64,000 nucleotides of DNA from Hyphomicrobium sp. (GTDB taxonomy: Bacteria; Pseudomonadota; Alphaproteobacteria; Rhizobiales; Hyphomicrobiaceae), in NCBI RefSeq assembly GCF_019744875.1, contig NZ_JAIETU010000013.1, positions 1 to 64,000 on the forward strand, read 5' to 3'. A model generated the notes under the pieces. It was not told where the DNA came from. It saw nothing but the letters and a program-made list of their open reading frames with translations, and made no database searches. The translations under genes and the position numbers were made by a program. Position 1 is the stretch's first letter; the number at the start of each line of letters is the position of its first letter. Shown one piece after another: positions 44,520 through 52,858 of the stretch.

Positions 44520-44972
44520 TCAGACGCCTCCCGCCGCGAGCTTCACCGCTTCATGGATGCGCTGGTAACAGCCGCACCGGCAGAGGTTTCCGCTCATGCT
44601 CTCGACAATGTCTTCGTCCGAGGGCGCACTGTTCTGCGCCAGCAGAGACGCCGCCTGCATGATCTGGCCGGCCTGACAGAACCCGCATTGCGGTACGCTG
44701 ACCTGCCGCCAAGCCTTCTGCACCGCGTGCTCGCCATCCGCGCTCAGGCCCTCGATCGTCGTGACCGATTTTCCGTCCGCCATTTCGACGGTCGTCATGC
44801 AGGAGCGGACGGCCACGCCGTCGAGATGGATCGTGCAAGCGCCGCACACACCCGCGCCGCACCCGAACTTCGTGCCCGTCAATCCCGCCACGTCGCGCAG
44901 ATACCAAAGCAGAGGCGTCCCGGGATCCCCCTCTATCGTGCGCTTTTCCCCGTTCACGGTGATGCTAGCCAT
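44520..44972 (-). CDS. Molybdenum hydroxylase small subunit, two [2Fe-2S] clusters
   Basis: A 150-residue Fe-S subunit. Plant-type cluster in [20 protein letters not shown] (C38, C43, C46) with C58, and second cluster in [10 protein letters not shown] (C96, C99) and LCRCGCYQR (C131, C133). ATG 44972 has GGGAGAA upstream; the open frame extends to 45128 but the extra is not protein-like. Partner of the large subunit. It has no signal peptide, so it would be carried by the Tat partner. Confidence 0.93.
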   Translation of the reverse strand: MASITVNGEKRTIEGDPGTPLLWYLRDVAGLTGTKFGCGAGVCGACTIHLDGVAVRSCMTTVEMADGKSVTTIEGLSADGEHAVQKAWRQVSVPQCGFCQAGQIMQAASLLAQNSAPSDEDIVESMSGNLCRCGCYQRIHEAVKLAAGGV

Positions 44973-45254
44973 GGCCACGTTTTCTCCCGATTTCACGGCA
45001 GCGCATGTGCGCCGCCAACTGCTCTCCGGAACTTGGAGGAAGAGGCAAATCCTTCTCCTCACAGCGGTCGCGCTGGAACCGCGAGGCACAAAATGCGTGC
45101 CTAAAAGTTGCGAACGGAAAACCCGCATCGCAGCGCCGATATGCCGTGCACGTGCTTCCGATCACGTGCACGGCTCATGCAAATTAGTACCTCACATCAT
45201 GCGTTTCGAAAATATGTTCCTCGGAAATCAAGATTTAAAGATCGCTATTCCCGA
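44973..45254. other. Intergenic, AT-richer stretch
   Basis: No gene recognised. Base use is AT-richer than its surroundings from about 45170, including runs such as gaaaatatg. It likely holds the molybdenum hydroxylase promoter (minus strand). Confidence 0.45.
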
Positions 45255-45547
45255 ATGGACATAACGAAAGAAATAGAAGCACTTTTTCGAGCACAATTTT
45301 CTAACGTGGACTGAGCGATGAAGCAGCGATCGAGCTGCGCACGCAGCGCGCTTCGCGCGTGCACAAGAAGCCACGCGGCCTGCAGCCGAACGGCCGTGCA
45401 GCTGAACAGAGATGTCGATCGAATGACGCCGTCATCGCGCGCCAACAGCGGAGCGAAAGCGCGAGCAGCCGCAATTGCGGAGCAGCGAATGAAAATTCCG
45501 AAAGCAGGAAACGATGTAGCCGAGTGCAAAACGGCACTCGGCTTTTC
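45255..45547 (+). ncRNA. Candidate transcript with 19-residue ORF, ending at an intrinsic terminator
   Basis: The plus strand ends here in a clear terminator with no gene upstream. Inside, a 19-residue frame (45255-45314) reads MDITKEIEALFRAQFSNVD and stops just before an ATG (45318) opening a basic, low-complexity frame. A GC hairpin lies near 45335-45360. This could be a small RNA, a short peptide mRNA, or both. The 5' end is unknown. Confidence 0.3.
45519..45547 (+). terminator. Orphan plus-strand terminator
   Basis: A perfect 9-bp stem (GCCGAGTGC / GCACTCGGC around a short A-rich loop) followed by TTTTCT. No plus-strand gene stands upstream apart from the candidate small ORF. Confidence 0.75.
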
Positions 45548-45625
45548 TCGTCATGGACGCGGGAAATCCGTCCACGCCAAATCGAACAACGCGAAACGCG
45601 CTTCGTTTGTCAGAAAATCAGGAGA

Positions 45626-46021
45626 TCAATAAATGAGTTTCAGCAAATCCTGACCGGCGCCCGACTCAAGCTCTTTCTTGTCGATCGTGCCATCGTTGTC
45701 GGGGTTGGCCGTCTTGAACTTCTGCTCGATCACCGCTGCATACTCCTTGGTGTCGAGCGTGCCGTCGTTGTCGGGATCAGCAGCCTTGATCGCTGCCGCA
45801 TCGAGAACGCCCGCCAGTTCCTTTTCGTCCAAGGTGCCGTCGTTATCGGGATTGAGCTTGGCGAACTTCTTGGTGCCGCCCGCCTGCGCTTCCGCAAGAT
45901 CGATCGTGCCGTCGTTATCGGGATCGAGAGCCTTGAGCGCGGCCGAACTGTCTCCGGACTGGCCACACGCGGAGAGCGCCAGGGCGCTGGCTAAAAACGT
46001 CATAAGGGCAATTTTCTTCAT
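45626..46021 (-). CDS. Small lipoprotein with four EF-hand loops
   Basis: A 131-residue lipoprotein: lipobox ALALSAC with C19, then four near-identical EF-hand calcium loops starting at residues 33, 57, 82 and 106 (D/N-PDNDGT-I/L-D). The spacing of about 24 residues means packed single loops rather than paired full EF-hands. The DNA repeats at 72-75-bp spacing show tandem duplication. The mature protein would sit on a membrane and bind calcium. Confidence 0.88.
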   Translation of the reverse strand: MKKIALMTFLASALALSACGQSGDSSAALKALDPDNDGTIDLAEAQAGGTKKFAKLNPDNDGTLDEKELAGVLDAAAIKAADPDNDGTLDTKEYAAVIEQKFKTANPDNDGTIDKKELESGAGQDLLKLIY

Positions 46022-46302
46022 AGTCAGCCTCCTCGCCGTTTTACGAAAAACCCCGCCGCAGCCGGAAAGCTTTGGTGGGGTTTCGACATCCTGAGCTAGG
46101 ACCGTCGGCAGGAGAAATAACCCGCCACCCAAAGAAAAGTTCCCCGATGCCCCGGCACAGCCCGGCAGCGAAAAATGACGGCCAGAGGAAAAGCGCTTCA
46201 ACACGGCCGAAGGCTCGGGAGCGTCTTGGCGGAGCCAAGCTTCAGCGGCCATACGGAGCATGAGCGCAAAATAAGCCCGAGTGAGCAGAAAGGAACAGCT
46301 TG
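46022..46302. other. Intergenic between EF-hand lipoprotein and tRNA-Ser
   Basis: No gene recognised. It is the leader of the EF-hand lipoprotein (minus), whose promoter is not obvious. Low-complexity A/G-rich runs occur. Confidence 0.45.
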
Positions 46303-46330
46303 AGAAAAAGGGCTTCGGCGCAGCCCGAAG
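46303..46330 (-). terminator. Probable terminator of tRNA-Ser
   Basis: On the minus strand the stem CTTCGG / CCGAAG with a 6-nt loop is followed by CCCTTTTTCT, about 73 bp downstream of the tRNA 3' end. The stem is short, so it is tentative. Confidence 0.5.
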
Positions 46331-46402
46331 GGCTCGGGAGAAAAGCGACCCGGGCCCGATGGCCCGCCCATGCGGAGCGCCTACAGGCGCGTGAGCCAAA
46401 AA

Positions 46403-46495
46403 TGGCGGAGACGAGGGGATTCGAACCCCTGATACCCCTTTAGAGGGTATAACGATTTAGCAAACCGCCGCCTTCAGCCTCTCGGCCACGTCTCC
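46403..46495 (-). tRNA. tRNA-Ser (anticodon GCT)
   Basis: A 93-nt tRNA gene with encoded CCA (46403-46405). The acceptor stem is GGAGACG/CGTCTCC, the T-arm GGGGTTCGAATCCCC, and the anticodon loop GTTTGCTAAAT with anticodon GCT for AGC/AGU. The long variable arm (TACCCTCTAAAGGGGTA) is the class II serine form. Confidence 0.97.
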
Positions 46496-46783
46496 GGATA
46501 GCGAAGCAACCGTATAGAGGGGGGGGTGCCGGTTGGCAAGCGCTCCTCCTCGCCATCCACGCCATGTCTACCGGGTGTCTTCCCGGTCGATTTTTGCCTC
46601 AAAAGGCGTGCCCCTTACCCACCCATGAGAGAGCCGCGCCAAGCCCCGAATCCAGGCCAGTTGCCGACGCACCGGAGCCTGCTCCGTTTGGTGGCTCACT
46701 GGTCCTGTGGTAAGCAGGAGGACGCCGCGCATTCGCGCCACCGAAGAGCGACAAAAAGCGTGCACGGGATGCGGAGTGAGTGG

Positions 46784-47449
46784 ATGTCGAGATGCGGACG
46801 TTTTGCCCTCGGGGCCGGCCTCGCGCTCGCGTTTTCGCAGCCGGCTGCCGCGCTGGAATATTGCGTCACCTGCGAGGGCCCGCCGGCCATGTATCGCTGC
46901 GTGATTGCCGGCACGCCAGACGGTCCCGGTAAAAACGACAGCTCCTCTCTGTTTTGCATCTCCGAGATGGCCGCACGCGGTGGCCATGAAAAATGCGCCG
47001 TATCGCGGGGCGCCCCGTTTCCCTGCCCCGGCCTCGCCGCAACCGTAAACCAGCCCGCGAACGCGCCGACGGCCCCATCGGCGGCCACAGCGCCGGGCAA
47101 CCAGCAGCCCCACGCCAATGCGCCCACGAGCCCGGCTCCCGTCGGCCCCGAGGCCGCGCCCGAGGCAGCTCAGCCTGCCCCGGCGAAGGTGCCGCGCACG
47201 GTGGAAGAGCTGGCGAAAGAGACCGTCAAATCCTCGAAGGCCGGCATCGACAAGGCGGGCGAGGCGATCGGCGGCACGGCGATGAAGGCAGGCGAGCACA
47301 TCGGCAACGCCGGCAACGCCATCGGCAGCGCGGCCACCAACACGTGGGCTTGTATCTCGTCGTTTTTCACCAAGTGCGGCGGCGACCCCGCCCCGGCTGC
47401 CGCTCCGACGCCGGACCCCGACCGGAACGAACAGCCGCCCCCCGAGTGA
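46784..47449 (+). CDS. Secreted Cys-containing Pro/Ala-rich protein of unknown function
   Basis: A 221-residue exported protein: signal peptide RFALGAGLALAFSQPAAALE, then a compact Cys segment (EYCVTCEGPPAMYRCVI, FCISEMAARGGHEKCAVS). A long Pro/Ala linker follows, then an amphipathic helix (KSSKAGIDKAGEAIGGTAMK) and NTWACISSFFTKCGG near the C-terminus. ATG 46784 follows GGAG by 8 nt; ATG 46769 is possible. The paired cysteines suggest disulfides. No family was recognised. Confidence 0.7.
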   Translation: MSRCGRFALGAGLALAFSQPAAALEYCVTCEGPPAMYRCVIAGTPDGPGKNDSSSLFCISEMAARGGHEKCAVSRGAPFPCPGLAATVNQPANAPTAPSAATAPGNQQPHANAPTSPAPVGPEAAPEAAQPAPAKVPRTVEELAKETVKSSKAGIDKAGEAIGGTAMKAGEHIGNAGNAIGSAATNTWACISSFFTKCGGDPAPAAAPTPDPDRNEQPPPE

Positions 47450-48143
47450 GCCCGGAAGTCAGGCACGGCATTGCAAGCGATCCGCCCGTGACTGAGGCAC
47501 TGAGTCAACCGAGCCACGGCCGCGGAATTTTGTGGCGCCGCAAGCTTGCCGTCATCCGAATCGCTTAGCTTTCTCGTGTGGGGGAAAGATTTACCTCGCC
47601 GAACGATCGTGGCCTAGGCCGCCCGGTCGCTCGATTTTGGTGCATGCGTCAGAGCCTTGAGACTGGAGTCCTTGAGCACTCTGAGCCAATACGACCGATC
47701 AGCTGGTCGTCGAACCCGACCGGACGCATGGCAGCCCAGGACGGAGCTGTCAGAGGGAGCGTTCTTCGGGTGCGCGATGCACCGCACTACAAGTCCGTCC
47801 AGGACCGCCGTGTCCTCTCCGACCCCGTCAACACCGTCGTCGTCTCGTTTCGCCAACCCTGGCGAAGGGAGAGGTGTGTCGCGGCTGCGAGGGCCCCGTT
47901 TGCTCGGAGCAGGACAACGGCACTTACTGCTAGAAGATGGAGTGCACTATGCTGAAGCACCTTCGTCAGTGGTCCCCCGACGCATTGCGACCAAGGAGCG
48001 CCGCTCATGCCCATGAGCTTCGGCACGATATCGAATGGAATTTCGTACTCCTCTGGCGCCTCAAACCTTCTCATCCTCCATGTAGATCCTGATTGACCTT
48101 TAGCCAGCAGGGCGTGCGACCCGGAAGCTGGCCACAACAAACA
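47450..48143. other. Long intergenic region without a convincing gene
   Basis: About 700 bp with several short frames on both strands, none with protein-like composition or a ribosome site. The largest (plus frame near 47578-47955; minus frame near 47614-47856) mirror each other. It could be degenerate coding DNA or carry an untranslated RNA. A two-way terminator closes it. Confidence 0.4.
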
Positions 48144-48179
48144 AAGGCCGGTCCCGAAAGGGCCGGCCTTCTGTTTTTC
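48141..48179. terminator. Two-way terminator after the amidase gene
   Basis: Stem AAGGCCGG / CCGGCCTT with an inner CCC-GAAA-GGG tetraloop hairpin. Plus side runs into CTGTTTTTC and minus side into TTTGTTTGT. It ends the amidase mRNA (minus). Confidence 0.85.
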
Positions 48180-48214
48180 TAGGGTCTGCGCGGGCAGAGA
48201 CGACGACTTGCGGA

Positions 48215-49591
48215 CTACATCGGCAGGCGCGCGATCTGGGCCCCGAAGTAGTTGTCGACGGCCGTCATGATCGAGTCCGTCACCTTGTTGCGCCACGTAT
48301 CCGAACGCAGCAGCTCCGCATCTTCCTTGTTCGTGACGTAGGCGAGCTCGATCAGCACCGAGGGGAACTTCGCCGTCTTGAGCACGCGGAAAGCCGCCTG
48401 CTGATCGGGCTTGGCACGCATTTCCGTGCTCGCCCCCATGTATTCGATGACCGAGCGCGTGAACATGCTGGTCCGTTCCTGCGTCGCATCGACTTCGCGC
48501 CCGGCAAGATCGGCGAGAATTCCACGCACGGCGGAAAGATCGTTGTCGACGCTGGCGGTCTTGATGGTCTCGACCTCGTCCTTGGAAAGAACGGCGCTCT
48601 TCACCTCGCCCTTAGCCGACCGGGACAACGCGTTGGCAACGGACTCACGCAGCGAATAGATCGTGGCGCCGCGCGCCTTGGAGTTGCCGCCCGCGTAGTC
48701 GGCGTGCACGGCGATAAACAGGTTGGCGTTGTGGCCTTCCGCATAGCTGACGCGCTTCGAAAGCTCGACGAACTCGTCCTTGTCGCGCGTCATGAGCACC
48801 TTGTAGCGCCCCGTCTTCTCCAGCTTGTCGCGAAGCTTGAGGCTGAACGCCAGCACGACGTCTTTTTCGACCGTGCCGTGCTTCATGGCGCCCGAGTCAT
48901 GCCCGCCGTGACCGGGATCGATCACGATGATCGGCTTGAACGAACGTTCGGCGGCCTTGTCCGGACGCATGGCCGGGGTCGGCAGCGGCGGCTGCACGTC
49001 GCCGGCGCCAAGCGCGGACGGAGACGCAAGCTTCACCTGCTTCTTTGCCTTGGATCCGACCGGCACGATGTCGAGCGCGAGGCGGTGGCCCTTCTCGCCC
49101 TTTTCGCTGGCGGCCTGGATCGCGGCGCTATCGACCACGACGGGCCGCGTCACTTCGATGACGACGCGGGATTTTCCGGGAGCCGACTGGCCGGCATAGA
49201 ACGAGCGCACCAGTCCGACGGCGATGTTCTCTTCCGGCTGCGGCGGCAGGCGGAGCGCGGTTTCCGCGATGTCGACGATGACGCGATTGGGATTAGAGAG
49301 CGAAAAGACCTGGAATTCGACCTGTTTCGGGAGGCCGATCAGGAAGCGTGTGTGCGAAACGTCGCCGCCGAGCGTCGCCGAAGGCGCGTTGGCGGAGGGC
49401 GGTTTGAGCGCTCCTGCGGCAGCGCCCAGCGCGCCGGTCTCGACCGATCCCTTGTCCTTCCCGTCCGCCTTCGGCGACTTGGAAGCCGCGCCAGCGGGTC
49501 CCGCCGCCACGATCGCCAGGATCGCAAGCAGGGGCGCACAGCGCGCAAGAGATGGTTGCAGCGCAAAGCGCCGCGATTTGGCATTCATCAT
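48215..49591 (-). CDS. amiC: N-acetylmuramoyl-L-alanine amidase with AMIN domain (AmiC-like)
   Basis: A 458-residue periplasmic hydrolase that splits daughter cells. Signal peptide (ILAIVAAGPAGAAS) to about 36; AMIN domain (about 70-175: SHTRFLIGLPKQVEFQVFSL); Amidase_3 (about 225-450) with zinc-site motifs IVIDPGHGGHDSGAMKHGT, FVELSKRVSYAEGHNANLFI and AVHADYAG. The tail has the second Glu in VLIELAYVTNKEDAELL. Length is typical. Confidence 0.95.
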   Translation of the reverse strand: MMNAKSRRFALQPSLARCAPLLAILAIVAAGPAGAASKSPKADGKDKGSVETGALGAAAGALKPPSANAPSATLGGDVSHTRFLIGLPKQVEFQVFSLSNPNRVIVDIAETALRLPPQPEENIAVGLVRSFYAGQSAPGKSRVVIEVTRPVVVDSAAIQAASEKGEKGHRLALDIVPVGSKAKKQVKLASPSALGAGDVQPPLPTPAMRPDKAAERSFKPIIVIDPGHGGHDSGAMKHGTVEKDVVLAFSLKLRDKLEKTGRYKVLMTRDKDEFVELSKRVSYAEGHNANLFIAVHADYAGGNSKARGATIYSLRESVANALSRSAKGEVKSAVLSKDEVETIKTASVDNDLSAVRGILADLAGREVDATQERTSMFTRSVIEYMGASTEMRAKPDQQAAFRVLKTAKFPSVLIELAYVTNKEDAELLRSDTWRNKVTDSIMTAVDNYFGAQIARLPM

Positions 49592-49816
49592 CGTTGTGTG
49601 ACCCCCGTCTACGCAACACGGTCCATTGGCGGGACAGTCATTCAGTACTGGTAGATGATGGCGTTTTACGGGACGCCATCAGGCTTTGTTATGGAATGAG
49701 AAAGGTTAACGAAACGCTAACGGCCAAGGCGTCTCAACCGCGCAAATCAGCAATTGATATGCGATTTCAGACGGATATGGATCGTGGTTGATAAGGAGCT
49801 TACGGTTAACGATCCG

Positions 49817-50275
49817 TTACCGGCTCTGCCATCGTTCCAGGGCGGCACTGTCGCAATCGCGGGCATCGACCCAGCGCTCGCTTCCATCCCGGAATGATTC
49901 CTTTTTCCAGAACGGCGCCCGGGACTTGAGGTAGTCCATCAGGAACTCGGCCGCCTCGAATGCGGCGCGCCGGTGGGCCGCCGCCGTCACGACGAGCACG
50001 ATGGGCTCGCCAGGGCTGAGCGCCCCGATGCGATGGATCACGGTCGAGCCCAGCAGGTCGAAGCGCGCACGCGCCTCGTCGTCGATGCGTTCAAGCTCGC
50101 GTTCCGTCATGCCGGGGTAGTGCTCGAGCGTCAGCACGGCGAGGTCGCGGCCATCGGCCTGCCCTCGCACGAACCCGGTGAACGTCACGACGCCCCCGGC
50201 ATCCTCGCGGCCCGCCGTGAGCGCGGCGACTTCCGCTCCCACGTCGAACGGCTCGCTCTGAACCCGCACGGTCAT
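49817..50275 (-). CDS. moaE: Molybdopterin synthase catalytic subunit MoaE
   Basis: A 152-residue subunit that transfers sulfur from MoaD to precursor Z. Motifs include GGVVTFTGFVRGQADGR, LTLEHYPGMTERELERI, IHRIGALSPGEPIVLV and RAPFWKKE (catalytic Lys pair). It follows moaD by 3 bp. It supplies the molybdenum hydroxylase cofactor. Confidence 0.95.
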   Translation of the reverse strand: MTVRVQSEPFDVGAEVAALTAGREDAGGVVTFTGFVRGQADGRDLAVLTLEHYPGMTERELERIDDEARARFDLLGSTVIHRIGALSPGEPIVLVVTAAAHRRAAFEAAEFLMDYLKSRAPFWKKESFRDGSERWVDARDCDSAALERWQSR

Positions 50276-50278
50276 GGC

Positions 50279-50587
50279 TCAGCCGCCGGTGACAGGAGGG
50301 AAGAACGCGACCTCTTTCGCACCCGCCAGACTTTGCGCGGGCTTGACGTGCGTCTGGTCGAGAGCCGCCCGCACGACGCCGGCCGTGCCGAACGCAGCCG
50401 CGTACTCGGGCCCGCGCGATGTCAGCCAGGCCACCAGGTCGCCCACGGTGGCGACGCTCGCCGGAACCTCGATGCGCTCGTCCGCGCGGCCGACCTTCTC
50501 CCGCACCCACGCGAAATAGCGCACCGTCAGCACCTGGGCTGCGGTCGGTGAAACGCCTGCGGTCGCGGATGTGGAGGCCGTAGCCAC
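50279..50587 (-). CDS. moaD: Molybdopterin synthase sulfur carrier subunit MoaD
   Basis: A 102-residue ubiquitin-like carrier. VLTVRYFAWVREKVGRADE begins the fold, and the protein ends in the required GG (FFPPVTGG). It lies 5 bp after pgsA and is followed by moaE. An N-terminal Ala/Thr/Ser extension of about 20 residues is unusual; an internal start is possible. Confidence 0.93.
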   Translation of the reverse strand: MATASTSATAGVSPTAAQVLTVRYFAWVREKVGRADERIEVPASVATVGDLVAWLTSRGPEYAAAFGTAGVVRAALDQTHVKPAQSLAGAKEVAFFPPVTGG

Positions 50588-50592
50588 GGCTG

Positions 50593-51183
50593 TTATCCTT
50601 CTATGGCGTGGTGCACGCCAGCCTTCAGATAGTCATAGCCGGTCCAAAGCGTAAGCACCGCCGCGAGCCACAGGAGCGCAATCCCGGCCGTAGTCGTGCC
50701 CGGCACGATCGTATCGCCCGCGGGCCCCGCGATCAGGAACGCCAGCGCCACCATCTGCGCAGCCGTCTTCCACTTGGCGAGCGCCGTCACGTGCACCTTC
50801 ACATTGAGCTCGGCCAGGAACTCGCGCAGCCCCGAGACGAGGATTTCGCGGCACAGGATGACGATGGCGGCCCAGATCGACCAGCCGTCGATCGTCTTGT
50901 CGTGCACCAGCATGATCAGGGCCGCGCCGACGATCAGTTTGTCCGCGATCGGATCAAGCATCCGCCCGAGCGTGGACTGCTGCTCGAGACGGCGCGCAAG
51001 GTACCCGTCGAGCCAATCCGTGATCGCGGCCGCCACGAACAGCCAGAATGCCGCCCAGCGGCCGGCTTCGCCTTCCACGAACAGAAGGCACGCCACGAGC
51101 GCAGGAACGGCTGCGATCCGCGCATAGGTGAGCACGTTCGGCAGGCTGATCGCATTCGGGCGGCTGGGGATCGAAGGGTCCAT
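50593..51183 (-). CDS. pgsA: CDP-diacylglycerol--glycerol-3-phosphate 3-phosphatidyltransferase
   Basis: A 196-residue membrane enzyme making phosphatidylglycerophosphate. The CDP-alcohol phosphotransferase signature DWLDGYLARRL...GRMLDPIADK lies at about 56-82. About four helices. It heads the pgsA-moaD-moaE run, a common alphaproteobacterial order. Confidence 0.95.
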   Translation of the reverse strand: MDPSIPSRPNAISLPNVLTYARIAAVPALVACLLFVEGEAGRWAAFWLFVAAAITDWLDGYLARRLEQQSTLGRMLDPIADKLIVGAALIMLVHDKTIDGWSIWAAIVILCREILVSGLREFLAELNVKVHVTALAKWKTAAQMVALAFLIAGPAGDTIVPGTTTAGIALLWLAAVLTLWTGYDYLKAGVHHAIEG

Positions 51184-51400
51184 GAACCTAAGCTAACACC
51201 ATCGGTACACACGCCAGTCAATGGGGTACCGCGTCCCGGCTCCACCAGACTGGAAGGTTGCGCTCGAACCTCTAAGGGCTTATTCGGAAATTTGACTTGT
51301 CCACAGGCAAACGAACCTCGGCGGGATTAAACCGCCCGATGGCACGTTGTGTTTGCAGGACTGTCAAGTAGCCGGGTTAGTACAGCGTGTCGGCTGCAGA
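51184..51400. other. Intergenic upstream of pgsA
   Basis: No gene recognised. TTGACT at 51292-51297 is a possible plus-strand -35 element, but no good -10 follows at the right distance. Confidence 0.4.
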
Positions 51401-51493
51401 TCGTCAGTGCCTCGAGCGTTTGCCGCGTACACTGGCAACGAGGCACCAAAGAGACGGAGTGGGAGCGAAAGCTCCTGCTCCGTTTCGCTTTCT
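51401..51493 (+). ncRNA. Candidate structured small RNA with tetraloop terminator
   Basis: A two-step hairpin (GTGCCTCG 51407-51414 with CGAGGCAC 51439-51446, inner stem TTGCC/GGCAA) is followed by a 13-bp stem-loop (51454-51483) capped by GAAA and then TTCGCTTTCT. The second stem contains U-G and G-U pairs that are valid only on the plus strand, where the minus strand would have A-C mismatches. This favours a plus-strand RNA. No plus-strand gene lies upstream. The 5' end is uncertain. Confidence 0.45.
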
Positions 51494-51553
51494 AGAGGCC
51501 TGAGCCGGGATTGAGACCGGCGGCAGAGGCCGATCCCTTGAGGTTGCGCGCGA

Positions 51554-52618
51554 TTAGCCCGCCACGATCTCGCGCGCCAGCAGGAAGGCGTCGCGGAAAT
51601 CCAGCTCCAGCGCATCCTTCGAATGGATCATGCGCTGAAACAGTCCCGCCTGCGTCTTGTACTTCACGTCGCCGATCGCCAGAGCGCCGACGCCGAGCGT
51701 ACCGCAGCCCGGCAGCGGCGCACCGTTCATGAAAAGATCCATGCCCTCGACGCCGAACGGCGTCACGGCATTCACGTCCGCCGCAACCAGCAGACCCGGC
51801 GCGCGCGCGAGCTGGCGGCGCGTGAGAATGTTCACGCCGGCCGGTCCGGCCGTGAAAATCACGTCCGACGAGCGCAGAATTTTCGCCTTGAGCGCGTCTG
51901 TATGCCCGGCCACGGGCTTCAGCGACACGTTGAAGGTATCGGCTGCAAACTCAGCCGATGCGATCAGAGGCTCAAGCGTGTCATGCGCCACGACGCTCAC
52001 GTTCGCGCCTTCGTTCGCCGCAATGACAGCCGATGCAAAACCGACGACGCCCGTCGCCCCGAACACGGCGACGCGCAGACCGCTGAACCCGCGCGAGAAG
52101 TTGCGCTTCAGCACCCGCTCGACGCAGGCAACCATCGCCGCCGCGGTCGTGAACGAGCCACCGGGATCGGCGAAAACGGACACTTCGAAAGACGGCACCA
52201 TGGCGTGCCGCGCCGCGTTCATCATTTCGAGTGCGAGCGTAATATCCTTGCCGCCGATGAAAATACCGGTTCTCGCATTCGGCGGCCGCGAAAAGATCGC
52301 GTCCTGCACGAGCGCACCGACATCCGCCACCCCGACGTTGTCGTAGGGAAGCACGACCGTGTAACCGGAATCGACCGCCATATTGCAATCGAACGGGCTC
52401 ATGAATTTCTGCGGCGAAAGCATATAGAGAATAGGCAGCGTGCCGGGGGCAGCGGCTTTCTCCTGCGCTTTTGGGCGCGCGCGGCCTTTTGCTTTTTTGG
52501 GAGCTTCTGATTTGGCGGCGTCCGCACGCTTTTTCGGACGCTTCTTTACTGCGGGAGCCGGGTCGCTATGAAGCGCACGCACAGGCTCGCCACTCGACAT
52601 CTCAACACTCAAACGCAT
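51554..52618 (-). CDS. mtdB: Methylene-tetrahydromethanopterin dehydrogenase (MtdA/MtdB/MtdC family)
   Basis: A 354-residue NAD(P)-dependent enzyme of the C1-oxidation pathway with tetrahydromethanopterin. The core has PILYMLSPQKFMSPFDCNMA, SGYTVVLPYDNVGVADVGAL, a Rossmann motif VFGATGVVGFASAVIAANEG and AADVNAVTPFGVEGMDL. Start at ATG 52618 (MRLSVEMSSGEP) or 52600. Residues about 15-60 are an odd Lys/Pro/Ala-rich extension not usual in the family. MtdB, MtdC and MtdA are close; the symbol is a best guess. Confidence 0.8.
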   Translation of the reverse strand: MRLSVEMSSGEPVRALHSDPAPAVKKRPKKRADAAKSEAPKKAKGRARPKAQEKAAAPGTLPILYMLSPQKFMSPFDCNMAVDSGYTVVLPYDNVGVADVGALVQDAIFSRPPNARTGIFIGGKDITLALEMMNAARHAMVPSFEVSVFADPGGSFTTAAAMVACVERVLKRNFSRGFSGLRVAVFGATGVVGFASAVIAANEGANVSVVAHDTLEPLIASAEFAADTFNVSLKPVAGHTDALKAKILRSSDVIFTAGPAGVNILTRRQLARAPGLLVAADVNAVTPFGVEGMDLFMNGAPLPGCGTLGVGALAIGDVKYKTQAGLFQRMIHSKDALELDFRDAFLLAREIVAG

Positions 52619-52858
52619 GTTCGTGTTCCTTAAGGCCCCGCAGGACACGCTTACTGAAGTCCGCAAGTTCGGCTGCCCAAGGCACTCGGGAGTCTCCGCA
52701 TCACGCACAGAGCAGAATGACAGTCGGTGGTTTACAAAACCCGTACAAATCGTTCTATCGGCGTTATTTTTATGCAATGGACATACGGCAAAGCGGCAAA
52801 AATTGACGATGCCCCAGCGCTAAATTGTTGAGAGAAACTTAAAGCGGCCGAGCCGGGC

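Noticed and set aside
46403-46495. Genomic-island insertion at tRNA-Ser
   Set aside because: No integrase, no second copy of the tRNA end, and flanking gene composition is ordinary.
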